From Methanofollis tationis (GTDB lineage Archaea; Halobacteriota; Methanomicrobia; Methanomicrobiales; Methanofollaceae), in NCBI RefSeq assembly GCF_013377755.1, contig NZ_JABXWR010000001.1, positions 2,119,104 to 2,183,103 of the forward strand: 64,000 nucleotides of DNA, read 5' to 3'. A program made the translations under genes and the position numbers. Below the pieces are notes generated by a model. The model was given only the letters and a program-made list of their open reading frames with translations, did no database searches and was not told the DNA's origin. Shown piece after piece: positions 1-8,103 of the stretch (positions are counted from its first letter, which is position 1; every line of letters begins with the position of its first letter).

Positions 1-27
1 CGTCGTTATCGGTTCGTCTTCTATCAT
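1..27 (-). CDS. start of next ech subunit gene (probably echD), truncated by window edge
   Basis: An ATG at 25-27 overlaps the TGA of echC in an ATGA arrangement, and the nine codons inside the window read MIEDEPITT. Ech operons run A-B-C-D-E-F, so the next gene should encode the EchD hydrophilic subunit. Only the N-terminus is visible, so the assignment rests on position alone. Confidence 0.45.
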
Positions 28-467
28 GCCGATCCCTCCTGTCCCTTCATTTTCGCTCGTTTTTCCTCAAGAATCCCGAGTGCCTTCACGATCCCGTCGA
101 TGATCGACTCGGGGCGCGCGGCGCAGCCCGGCACATAGACGTCCACCGGGATCACCTCGTCGACGCCCCCGGCGATGTTGTAGCACTCCCTGAAGACGCC
201 GCCCGTGGCAGCGCAGATGCCCACGGCGACGACGACTTTCGGGTCGGGCATCTGCTCGTAGATGTTTTTCACCACCTCACGGTTCATCTCGTTGACCCCG
301 CCGGTGATCACGAAGACATCGGCGTGTTTCGGGTTGCCGGTGTTGATGATCCCGAATCGCTCCACGTCGTACAGCGGGGTGAGACAGGCAAGCACCTCGA
401 TATCACAGCCATTGCAACTTGAGGCGTCATAATGGAGAAGCCATGGTGATTTTTTCAGATATGCCAT
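24..467 (-). CDS. echC: Ech-type energy-converting hydrogenase small subunit (EchC, NuoB-like)
   Basis: This is the small subunit of a group 4 membrane-bound [NiFe] hydrogenase. It carries the proximal [4Fe-4S] cluster that passes electrons from the NiFe site toward ferredoxin. In its 147 residues the cluster ligands are visible: SSCNGC near residues 16-21, a GIC near 84 and a PGC near 115, the pattern shared with NuoB. The length matches EchC rather than the longer NuoB. It lies 4 nt downstream of the NuoH-like gene and overlaps the next gene by ATGA, so it is in one operon with echA and echB. Ech links proton or sodium gradients to ferredoxin reduction with H2. The large subunit lies outside the window, so Mbh-type naming is not fully excluded. 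Confidence 0.85.
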   Translation of the reverse strand: MAYLKKSPWLLHYDASSCNGCDIEVLACLTPLYDVERFGIINTGNPKHADVFVITGGVNEMNREVVKNIYEQMPDPKVVVAVGICAATGGVFRECYNIAGGVDEVIPVDVYVPGCAARPESIIDGIVKALGILEEKRAKMKGQEGSA

Positions 468-471
468 TGTT

Positions 472-1332
472 TCACACCCCCAGATAGAAGTAATAAAGGA
501 CGACGAGGTTAAGGAACCCGAGTATTGCGGCAGAACCCCATCCGCTCTTCATGGTCATCTGCCACTTCATTCTCGAGAAGGTGTTGTCGATGAAGATCTC
601 CAGAATGTAGGCGACAACGATGACGGCGAGCCCCAGCAGTGGGTTGAACCCGAAGAAGAGGTACACAATCCCGAGGAGCACCACCGTCTCGTACCAGTGG
701 GCGATCTCGATCTTCGCCAGGGTCGCCCCGGAAAACTCCGTGGTCAATCCCTTCACCAGTTCCTGGTGGGCGTGGTGCGAGGTCGAGATGTCGAAGGGCG
801 ATTTTCTCAGTTTGATCGTCAGCACCGTCAGGAAGCCCAGGAAGACGCCTGGCAGGTAGAGGATCACCGGCACCTGCGATGTGGCGATCGTCTCCACATA
901 GAAGCTTCCGGTCACCAGATAGAGCCCGATTGCGGTGAGGATGATCATCGGCTCATAGGCCATCAGGGTGATCAGCTCCCGTTCGGCCCCGACATAGCTG
1001 TACGGCGAGTAGGCGGCGTATGCCCCGAGCACGATGAAGATGTGGGCCAGGGTAAAGGCGAAGATCAAGAGCAGCAGGTCCTCTCCGGCAAAGAAGAGGG
1101 CGCCTGTCACGGCCATGAAGACCAGGTACGAGAGGATGTAGAAGTTCTGCGAGGGGGTGACGGTGACGTCCTCCTTCTCGAAGAGCTTTGCCACGTCGTA
1201 GAAGGGCTGGAGGATCGGCGGACCGACCCTCCCCTGCATCCGTGCGGTGAGCTTCCGGTCGATCCCGGCGATCAGCCCGCCCAGGACCGGGGCGAGGATC
1301 AGGTAGACGATTGCCATGACGACCGAGGTCAC
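472..1332 (-). CDS. echB: Ech hydrogenase membrane subunit EchB (NuoH/subunit 1 family)
   Basis: A 286-residue multi-span membrane protein of the NADH dehydrogenase subunit 1 family, the subunit that docks the hydrophilic hydrogenase arm onto the ion-pumping membrane arm. Family features seen are the N-terminal region ending in GIDRKLTARMQGRVGPP, the acidic loop with GAERELITLMAYEP and the conserved EFSGATLAKIEIAHWYE segment. The start is a GTG that overlaps the echA stop (GTGA); an ATG five codons later at 1317 is the alternative. It sits between echA and echC in one transcription unit. Confidence 0.87.
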   Translation of the reverse strand: MTSVVMAIVYLILAPVLGGLIAGIDRKLTARMQGRVGPPILQPFYDVAKLFEKEDVTVTPSQNFYILSYLVFMAVTGALFFAGEDLLLLIFAFTLAHIFIVLGAYAAYSPYSYVGAERELITLMAYEPMIILTAIGLYLVTGSFYVETIATSQVPVILYLPGVFLGFLTVLTIKLRKSPFDISTSHHAHQELVKGLTTEFSGATLAKIEIAHWYETVVLLGIVYLFFGFNPLLGLAVIVVAYILEIFIDNTFSRMKWQMTMKSGWGSAAILGFLNLVVLYYFYLGV

Positions 1333-3233
1333 AGGATCGCCCCCGCCAGGATCGCCCCTGCAAGCAGGATCAGCAGGATGCAGAGCGGGTTTGCCACGCG
1401 CAGGAGTCTGCCCTCGCCGAAGTACTCGGTGAAGTAGTAGTTCCGCGTTGTCATCGTCCGCTCAATGCCGGCAGAACCGGCAAACTTCAGGTCGGTCGTC
1501 ACCGGCCGTCCACACATGTATGCGGGCATCTTTTTTCCTCCCTTTGCGTAGAACGGGAGGGAGAAAGGCAGTATCAGCAGGAGCGAGATCATCAGGACCA
1601 TGATGATGATGTTGTCCTGCGCAAGCCGCGCCGTCTCGCCGAAGGTGCCGAGAAGATAGGGCTCGATGAGCCCTGATGAGATGAGCGGGAAGAAGAGTGC
1701 GGCGAGCACGGTCAGCGCCGTGAGGGTGGTGAGCACGACCCACTTCTGACGCGAGATCGTTCCCTCGATCTTCTCGCCGTACGGGGTGACCGAGATGATC
1801 TTGCCCATCCACTTCGACCAGAAGAAGACCGTCAAGGCACCGCCGAAGGCGAGGATGGTGACGAAGATCAGGCCGAAGGGTGCATCGATGAAGCCCTCAA
1901 TCGCCGCCCACTTCGATATGAGCATGCCGAACGGGGCGAGGAACATGCCGGCGATGCCGACGAACATCATGGCGGCAAGCCGCGGCATGCGGACGATGAG
2001 TCCGTCCATGTCCTCGATGTCCCGGCTCCCGGTGCGGTGCTCCACCGTCCCGACGCAGAGGAAGAGGAGGGATTTTGCAATGGCGTGGAAGATGATCAGG
2101 AGGATCGCGGCCCAGACGAGTTTGTAGGTGCCGACGCCCGCGCAGGCGACGATCAGCCCGAGGTTTGCAATCGTCGAGTATGCCAGCACTTTCTTTGCAT
2201 TGCTCTGGGAGATTGCGATCCCGGACGCCACGAGGAACGTGACGGCGCCGACCATTGCGATCGAGATCCCGGCGAGACTGCCGGCAAGTACGGGAGCGAA
2301 CCGGACGATGATGTACACACCGGCCTTGACCATCGTGCTCGAGTGCAGGAGGGCCGAGACCGGCGTCGGGGCGACCATCGCCCCGACAAGCCATCCGGAA
2401 AAGGGCATCTGTGCGGCTTTCGTCAGCCCCGCAAAGCTGATCAGCACGGCAGGGACGATTGCCATTGCCTGGCCCGAGGCAATGAGGGCGTCGAGTTCGA
2501 GCAGACCGCCGGCGGGATCGGCCGAGGCGAGGTAGAGAATGGCTCCGGCGAAGGCGATCCCTCCGAGCAGGTTCATCTTCAGGGCAAGGAAGGCGTTGTT
2601 CGTCGCCTCCTCACTCTCGGCGTAGCCGATGAGAAGGAACGACGCCAGCGTCGTGATCTCCCAGAAGAAAAAGACCCACAACAGGTTGTTCGAGAAGACG
2701 AGGCCGAACATCGCCGCAAGGAAGATGAACGTCACGAAGAAGAAGAACCGCCGCCGGTCCCGAACCTCGGGGTGGTGGCCGTGGTAGGTCTGCATGTAGC
2801 TGACGGCGTAGACGGCGATGAGGCTGCCGATGATCCCGATGATCATCGCCATGATGATGGAGAACTGGTCGAAAAAGAGGTTTTTGACCGGGTCCATCCC
2901 ATGGCTCATCGCAAACTCGTAGTAAACTATCAGTGCCGACTGCGCAAGCACCAGGAGAACGGCGATATATTGTTTGAACCTGATCCCGAGCCAGAGAAGC
3001 AGGAGTGCGATCCCCATCTCGATGGCGAACATCATCTGACTCGCGGGCTCGAAGGGAACGGTGTAATAGACCGTGCCCCGCGCATATGAGGTTGCGAGAA
3101 GATAGATGGACGCCGCAGAGATGACAAGTGCGGCGAGTGCAACGATTGCATATCTAATCCGGTTATTAGACAACAATAACAGGATGAATGCGATTATCGT
3201 TGGAAACGCTATCAGGAATATTAGTTCATTCAC
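1329..3233 (-). CDS. echA: Ech hydrogenase membrane subunit EchA (NuoL/MrpA-like antiporter subunit)
   Basis: A 634-residue polytopic membrane protein of the proton-conducting membrane transporter family, very close in length to known EchA proteins. The central segment with FFWEITTLASFLLIGY, the HSSTMVKAGVYIIVRF stretch and the conserved lysine helix AGLTKAAQMPFSGWL are typical of NuoL/MrpA subunits that carry ion translocation. The chosen start is GTG at 3231-3233, with a GAGGG ribosome-binding site 6-7 nt upstream; the nearby ATG at 3229 is out of frame. It is the first gene of the ech operon and diverges from the PP-loop gene on the other strand, with AT-rich TATA-like sequence between them. 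Confidence 0.88.
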   Translation of the reverse strand: MNELIFLIAFPTIIAFILLLLSNNRIRYAIVALAALVISAASIYLLATSYARGTVYYTVPFEPASQMMFAIEMGIALLLLWLGIRFKQYIAVLLVLAQSALIVYYEFAMSHGMDPVKNLFFDQFSIIMAMIIGIIGSLIAVYAVSYMQTYHGHHPEVRDRRRFFFFVTFIFLAAMFGLVFSNNLLWVFFFWEITTLASFLLIGYAESEEATNNAFLALKMNLLGGIAFAGAILYLASADPAGGLLELDALIASGQAMAIVPAVLISFAGLTKAAQMPFSGWLVGAMVAPTPVSALLHSSTMVKAGVYIIVRFAPVLAGSLAGISIAMVGAVTFLVASGIAISQSNAKKVLAYSTIANLGLIVACAGVGTYKLVWAAILLIIFHAIAKSLLFLCVGTVEHRTGSRDIEDMDGLIVRMPRLAAMMFVGIAGMFLAPFGMLISKWAAIEGFIDAPFGLIFVTILAFGGALTVFFWSKWMGKIISVTPYGEKIEGTISRQKWVVLTTLTALTVLAALFFPLISSGLIEPYLLGTFGETARLAQDNIIIMVLMISLLLILPFSLPFYAKGGKKMPAYMCGRPVTTDLKFAGSAGIERTMTTRNYYFTEYFGEGRLLRVANPLCILLILLAGAILAGAIL

Positions 3234-3433
3234 CCAAATCCCTCATGATAATCCATGATAATTATTGGTTTATTAACCATGCGAAAGCGGCGCCCATCAT
3301 GACCGCCCGCGGGGCGGATTTTGCATCGCTCGCCCTAAGGCCGATCCTGCCGGCGTCGTACCCCCCCCTTTTCACACCTGCCGTCTGTACATACCCCGAT
3401 CTTTTTGACCTGCTCCGTCAAACAGTACTGCCA

Positions 3434-4843
3434 ATGCGTCCGTCATATCTGGGAAAAATACATCTGAACTGGTGCGATACCTGCCACACTCCCGTTCTCG
3501 GCACAACATGCGCCTGCGGATCAGATACACGTCCGGTCGCCGTCACCCCGCCGGGCGACGCACGCCCAGCGTTCAGGGCGGACATCGATCTCGTCAACGA
3601 GATCTTCACCGACCACTTCGGCGCCCCCCTCATCCCAAAAGGGCATCTCGCCGTCCTGAACAAGGTGCCCGAGATCGACAGGATGGAGGAGATCGTTCTT
3701 GGCGGCGCCATTGTTGCGGCGATCCGGTATCTCCCGGAAAAAGGCGAATGGGAGCCTCTCCCGCGGCCGGCCGCCGCCCGCTATCTTGTCCCGACAAAGC
3801 GGTATGTCGTCGCCGACGACGGCGCCGTGCCCTCAATCCGGGAGGGTTCAAGCCTCCTCGCCCCCGGCCTCGTCGAGATCGAGGACGCCGTCCGGCCTGG
3901 CGACGAGGTGTTCATCCTCTCGAAGAGCGGAGAGTGCATCGGCGTCGGCAGGGCGAAAGTGGACGCTGCAGAGGCGAGGACGATGACGCGGGGGGCCATC
4001 GTCAGGACGCGTAAAGCCGCACCGGCCGATGCAGTCCCGGGAACTGCATCATGGGACGACGCTGTCGCCGCCAACAGACAGATCCTGGACACGTATGAAG
4101 GCGCATCGCTCGATTTCATCAGGAACGTCCGGGCGAGCCACACCCATCTCCCGGTGAACGTCTCGTACTCCGGGGGCAAGGACAGTCTGGCGACGCTCCT
4201 TCTGGTGCTCAGGGAGATGGGGCCGGTCCCGATCCTCTACGCCGATACCGGCCTTGAGTTCCCGGAGACCGATGCGAATGTGAGGGACGTGGCGGCGCGC
4301 TACGGCCTCGAGGTGGTGCGGGCCGAGACCGGCGACACGTTCTGGGAGCACTTCAGAAAAGAAGGCCCTCCGGCGGTGGACGCGCGCTGGTGCTGCAGCG
4401 TCGCAAAGCTCCTGCCGGTCAGTAAGATCATTGCCGAGCGGTGGGGCGAATCGCTCTCCTTCATCGGCCAGCGGAAGTACGAGTCGCTCTCCAGAAAAAA
4501 CAGCCCGAGAATATGGCGGAACCGGGTCGTCGGCAACCAGATCTCGGCCGCCCCGATCCAGCACTGGACGGCCCTGCACGTCTGGCTCTACATCTTCAGG
4601 GAGGGAGCCCCCTATAACTGTCTCTACACCGAAGGGCTCGATCGGATCGGATGCTTTATGTGTCCGTCCAGCGACCGCGCGGTGCTGAAACGGATCCGGG
4701 CGGCATATCCTGACCTCTGGAAGGATTGGGAGGCGAGGCTGCGCTCATGGCAGGGGGAGCACGGCCTTCCCGAAGAATGGATCAGTGACGACGGCTGGAG
4801 AAGAAGAGGATCGGGATCAGATGAAGACGATAGTTATAATTGA
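3434..4843 (+). CDS. PAPS reductase-like PP-loop protein with zinc ribbon and PUA domain
   Basis: A protein of about 469 residues combining an N-terminal zinc ribbon (WCDTC near residue 15, then CAC), a PUA-like RNA-binding domain near residues 130-205, and a phosphoadenosine-phosphosulfate-reductase PP-loop ATPase domain with SGGKDS near 245 and cysteine pairs (RWCCS, CFMC near 405). Methanogens carry several such proteins; the PUA domain suggests action on RNA, for instance tRNA thiolation, rather than sulfate assimilation, but this is inference. The start was placed at the ATG just before the YLGK-zinc ribbon motif shared by family members. The frame is open further upstream (ATG at 3299), so a longer N-terminus is possible. 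It overlaps hisH by 23 nt. Confidence 0.72.
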   Translation: MRPSYLGKIHLNWCDTCHTPVLGTTCACGSDTRPVAVTPPGDARPAFRADIDLVNEIFTDHFGAPLIPKGHLAVLNKVPEIDRMEEIVLGGAIVAAIRYLPEKGEWEPLPRPAAARYLVPTKRYVVADDGAVPSIREGSSLLAPGLVEIEDAVRPGDEVFILSKSGECIGVGRAKVDAAEARTMTRGAIVRTRKAAPADAVPGTASWDDAVAANRQILDTYEGASLDFIRNVRASHTHLPVNVSYSGGKDSLATLLLVLREMGPVPILYADTGLEFPETDANVRDVAARYGLEVVRAETGDTFWEHFRKEGPPAVDARWCCSVAKLLPVSKIIAERWGESLSFIGQRKYESLSRKNSPRIWRNRVVGNQISAAPIQHWTALHVWLYIFREGAPYNCLYTEGLDRIGCFMCPSSDRAVLKRIRAAYPDLWKDWEARLRSWQGEHGLPEEWISDDGWRRRGSGSDEDDSYN

Positions 4844-5423
4844 TTACGGGCTTGGAAACCTCCGCAGCGTGCTGCGCGGCCTGGAGAAGGCCGGCGCCCG
4901 TGCGGTGGTCTCGGCCGACACCTCCGCGATCGCCGCAGCAGACGCCCTGGTCCTTCCGGGCGTGGGGGCCTTTCGCGACGGCATGGGGATGCTCGGCCCC
5001 CTTGAGGGCACGGTGCGGGCGGCGGCGCGGGAGGTTCCGGTGCTCGGGATCTGTCTCGGGATGCAGATGCTCATGGAGAGTTCTGACGAGGGCGGGCTCC
5101 AGGCCGGCCTCGGGCTGATCCCGGGCGATGTCCGTCGGTTCCCGCGGGTGCCCGGAATGAAAGTCCCGCACATGGGCTGGAACACCCTCGAGGTCCGGGA
5201 GGGCGAACCGCTCTTCGAGGGGATTGCGGACGGCTCGTACGTCTATTTCGTCCACTCCTACTATGCCTCGGCGGCGCCGGCGCATACGATGACCACGACA
5301 GAATACATCTGCCCCTTTGCCTCGTCGGTGCGGAACGGGTCGGTCTATGGGGTGCAGTTCCACCCGGAAAAGAGCGGGGCGGTGGGGCTGCGCCTGCTGA
5401 AAAATTATATCGACCTGATCTGA
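4821..5423 (+). CDS. hisH: imidazole glycerol phosphate synthase, glutaminase subunit
   Basis: Class I glutamine amidotransferase subunit of histidine biosynthesis; it hydrolyses glutamine and channels ammonia to HisF. The 200-residue protein shows the IDYGLGNLRSV opening, the oxyanion region VLPGVGAF, the nucleophile in GICLGMQ (Cys near residue 78) and the His-Glu pair in QFHPEKSG near residue 180. The chosen ATG begins MKTIVIIDYG, the usual HisH N-terminus, and has a GAAGAGGA-like ribosome-binding site upstream. It overlaps the end of the PP-loop gene, so the two are probably cotranscribed. hisF is not adjacent. Confidence 0.93.
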   Translation: MKTIVIIDYGLGNLRSVLRGLEKAGARAVVSADTSAIAAADALVLPGVGAFRDGMGMLGPLEGTVRAAAREVPVLGICLGMQMLMESSDEGGLQAGLGLIPGDVRRFPRVPGMKVPHMGWNTLEVREGEPLFEGIADGSYVYFVHSYYASAAPAHTMTTTEYICPFASSVRNGSVYGVQFHPEKSGAVGLRLLKNYIDLI

Positions 5424-5473
5424 ACCTCATCTTTTCTGGCGCTATGGCATGGGCGGCCTGTCCCCCATGGTCC

Positions 5474-7279
5474 TCACAACATCTGGTACAGCGTGACCAC
5501 GTCGTTGTAGCCGATCATCCCGCTGCCGTCATAGTCGAAGGCCGCAAGGGGCTGGTGTTCCCTGATGAATGGCATGTTTTCGTAGTAGACGATGACGTCA
5601 TTGAATTCGATCAGGCCGTTTCCGTCGACGTCCTCGTACAGCCCGTCGCCGTCCGGGTCGGTGGGCGGATCTCCCTGCCCTGGAAAGGCCAGCGGGCCGG
5701 AAACCGGGCCGTTGCTCTCCAGTTTCACCACCCAGATGTCATGGCCGCCGTGGTTGCCGCTCACGTCGCCGTCGTTTGATGCGGTGCTCCCGGCGATGAT
5801 ATACCCGCCGTCCGCCGTCTGCTCTGCGCTGCCGGCACGCTCATCCGCCGATCCCCCGAGGCACCGCTGCCATTCGATCCCGCCACCGGCGTCCATCTTT
5901 ACCATCCAGATGTCATAGCCGCCGTGGTTGCCGCTTGCGTCGCCGTCGTTTGATGCGGTGCTCCCGGCAAGGATATACCCGCCTTCGTCGGTCAGCTCCA
6001 CGCTGGAACACCTGTCATCGCCAGAACCCCCGAGGCATCTCAGCCAATCTACCGCGCCGGTGGCACTGAGTTTGACCGCCATCCCGTCCGGCAGAGAGTC
6101 GAGTTCAGGATCTCCATGATATCCTTCCAGGTCTTCAGATGTGGTGGACCCTGCAAGGATGTATCCGCCATCGCCGGTCTGCCTGATGCTGTAGGCATAA
6201 TCCCTGCGGATCCCCCCGATATCGCGTTGCCACCGGGCGGCACCGGCGGCAGTGAGGTTCAGCACGTATCCGTCGAACATACCGTGTGTCCCGAGTGCCG
6301 TCCACCCGCATATGACATACTCCCCGTCTTTTGTCTGCTGTACGCATGTGTTGAACATGAAGGCGCCGAAGAGATTCTGCCACTCTATCCCCCCTTCAGG
6401 GCCAATCTTCAGCACCCAGCAGGTATCAGACGACAATCCGGTCAGATCCCCATCTGATGACGCTGCGTATCCTGCAATAATATATCCGCCCTCAGCCGTC
6501 TGCTGTACATATTCGGCTCTGTCGTCGCCGGTCCCGCCGAGGCACCGCTGCCATTCTATCGCACCTGTGGTGTTGAGTTTTATCACCCATCCGTCACGTT
6601 CGGTGATACCGCCCGGGCTGGTGCCGCCGTGATGCCCGATCACATCGCCGTCAGTGGACCTGGTGGTCGCCGCAATGATGTAACCCGTATCGTCGGTCTG
6701 CTGGATGCTGGAGGCGGTGTCCTGATCGCTTCCGCCGAGGCATCTCTCCCACTCTATCGCTCCGGTGGCATCCAGTTTCACCACCCACACATCGGTGCCG
6801 CCGTGATGCCCGATCACATCGCCGTCGGTGGACCCGGTCTCCCCGACGAGGATGTAACCGCCGTCGGTCGTCTGCCTGATGGATTTTGCCCGGTCATCGT
6901 CCGAACCCCCGAGACACCTCTGCCAGGCGATCGAAACGGGTCTTTTCTGATCCGTTCCCTCAAAGACGGCGTCTGATACTGCAGGGCGATCCCGGGAGAT
7001 CGGTTCACCTGCGGCCCCGGGATGTACGGGGTTGATCATATGCTGTCTGTTGCCCGGGAGATCAGGCGTTTTGAGGAGGGGCTCATCATGAAGAGAAACC
7101 TCCCGGTCGCCTGCGATGGTTCCGGCCTGAACGGTCAGGGTCAGAAACACTCCGGCACATAGCACTGCACATGCCAGAATGATCCCCCGACGCCTGAAGG
7201 TCAGGCTTTTTTTGCCGCCGGTTCTGTTATGGCCATGATCTGACGGCTGATCTCTGGTCCATCTGCTCTTTTCCATCAT
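5474..7279 (-). CDS. secreted seven-repeat beta-propeller-like protein with C-terminal dockerin/EF-hand module
   Basis: A predicted exported protein of about 600 residues. After a basic N-terminus and a hydrophobic stretch (ILACAVLCAGVFL) it carries seven tandem repeats of roughly 50-60 residues. Each has a core like W-QRCLGGS-DD-A-S-QQT-DGGYI-AGST-S-DGD followed by VVKL-A-GAIEW. Seven such units fit a seven-bladed propeller, though no structure can be checked here. The C-terminus has two calcium-binding-like motifs (DPDGDGLYEDVDGNG and FDYDGSG) typical of dockerin type I modules. I start at the ATG that follows a GGGGGGG Shine-Dalgarno by 6 nt (7277-7279); ATGs at 7276 and 7285 also exist. 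The role is unknown; adhesion or cell-surface assembly is likely. It stands alone. Confidence 0.75.
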   Translation of the reverse strand: MMEKSRWTRDQPSDHGHNRTGGKKSLTFRRRGIILACAVLCAGVFLTLTVQAGTIAGDREVSLHDEPLLKTPDLPGNRQHMINPVHPGAAGEPISRDRPAVSDAVFEGTDQKRPVSIAWQRCLGGSDDDRAKSIRQTTDGGYILVGETGSTDGDVIGHHGGTDVWVVKLDATGAIEWERCLGGSDQDTASSIQQTDDTGYIIAATTRSTDGDVIGHHGGTSPGGITERDGWVIKLNTTGAIEWQRCLGGTGDDRAEYVQQTAEGGYIIAGYAASSDGDLTGLSSDTCWVLKIGPEGGIEWQNLFGAFMFNTCVQQTKDGEYVICGWTALGTHGMFDGYVLNLTAAGAARWQRDIGGIRRDYAYSIRQTGDGGYILAGSTTSEDLEGYHGDPELDSLPDGMAVKLSATGAVDWLRCLGGSGDDRCSSVELTDEGGYILAGSTASNDGDASGNHGGYDIWMVKMDAGGGIEWQRCLGGSADERAGSAEQTADGGYIIAGSTASNDGDVSGNHGGHDIWVVKLESNGPVSGPLAFPGQGDPPTDPDGDGLYEDVDGNGLIEFNDVIVYYENMPFIREHQPLAAFDYDGSGMIGYNDVVTLYQML

Positions 7280-7509
7280 GTGCATCCCCCCCATACGCTG
7301 CGATCTGGTTTTGCCCCGGCGTTTCACTCCTGCAATCTTATTATGGCGCGCAGATTATTTTTGGTTTTGTATGGTTCACCCTGTCGCGGTTTTGTGGGGT
7401 CTGCACGATCCCTCCGGGGTTCACCCGCGTGAAAGGGCGAAGGGCAAAAAAATAGAATTCTGGTTTTTCAGGAGTATATAATGCAGGAGAAAGAGTCGTC
7501 TCCCCCGCA

Positions 7510-8103
7510 TCAGTCCCTCGCTCTTCTCCGCCGGTAATAGGTGAAATAGAGATAGACCTCGTAGACCATCAGCGCCAGCACCACGGTGCTCCCGCCCAGG
7601 AAGAAGGCGGTGACCGCATCGAGGGCGACCGACGGGACGGCGGCCGTGGCCTCAGGGGCACCGGCACCCTTTGCATCGAAGGCCATCATCCGCGGCTCCT
7701 CCGCCGGCACCCCGCCGAGAAGGGGCAGGATCATCGCGACAACGATGCTCGCAAAGATGACGACCGCGAAGAGCGATGCATACTTGAGCAGGATCGCCCT
7801 GATATCCTTCACCGGCGGCGTGACGATGATCAGCCGTGAGGTGAGGCCGTAGACCTTCACCTCCCGCCCCTTCGAGCTCCACTTTGTCCTGACGATCTCG
7901 ATCAGGCCGGCGTCGGCCAGGTTCTCGACATGATACTTCAGGGTGGTGAGGGGGATCGCGAGGCGGTCGGCGATCTCGGCCGCGCTCAGGGGTGCGTCCC
8001 TGAGGGCAGACAGGATATCGCTTGCCGTCTGGCTCGCCATCGCCTTTGCGATCCGCTGCGCCCGCTCGTCGCCGGGCTCCATCACCACGATCTCTTCAGC
8101 CAT
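7510..8103 (-). CDS. membrane-anchored ArsR-like winged-helix regulator
   Basis: A 197-residue protein with an N-terminal winged helix-turn-helix (residues about 20-85, with SAAEIADRLAIPLTTLKYHVENLADAGLI) of the ArsR/HTH_20 type. Two hydrophobic spans follow (near 107-130 and 165-187), ending in a basic tail, YYRRRRARD. This layout, a DNA-binding domain tethered to the membrane, occurs in many methanogens. The target genes and signal are not visible. Its ATG overlaps the alaS stop by 8 nt, so it is translated with alaS. Confidence 0.72.
   Translation of the reverse strand: MAEEIVVMEPGDERAQRIAKAMASQTASDILSALRDAPLSAAEIADRLAIPLTTLKYHVENLADAGLIEIVRTKWSSKGREVKVYGLTSRLIIVTPPVKDIRAILLKYASLFAVVIFASIVVAMILPLLGGVPAEEPRMMAFDAKGAGAPEATAAVPSVALDAVTAFFLGGSTVVLALMVYEVYLYFTYYRRRRARD

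Noticed and set aside
3188-3433. Longer N-terminus of the PP-loop protein starting at 3188
   Set aside because: It would overlap the start of the divergent echA gene, and the family begins at the YLGK/zinc-ribbon segment; ATG 3299 remains a weaker possibility.
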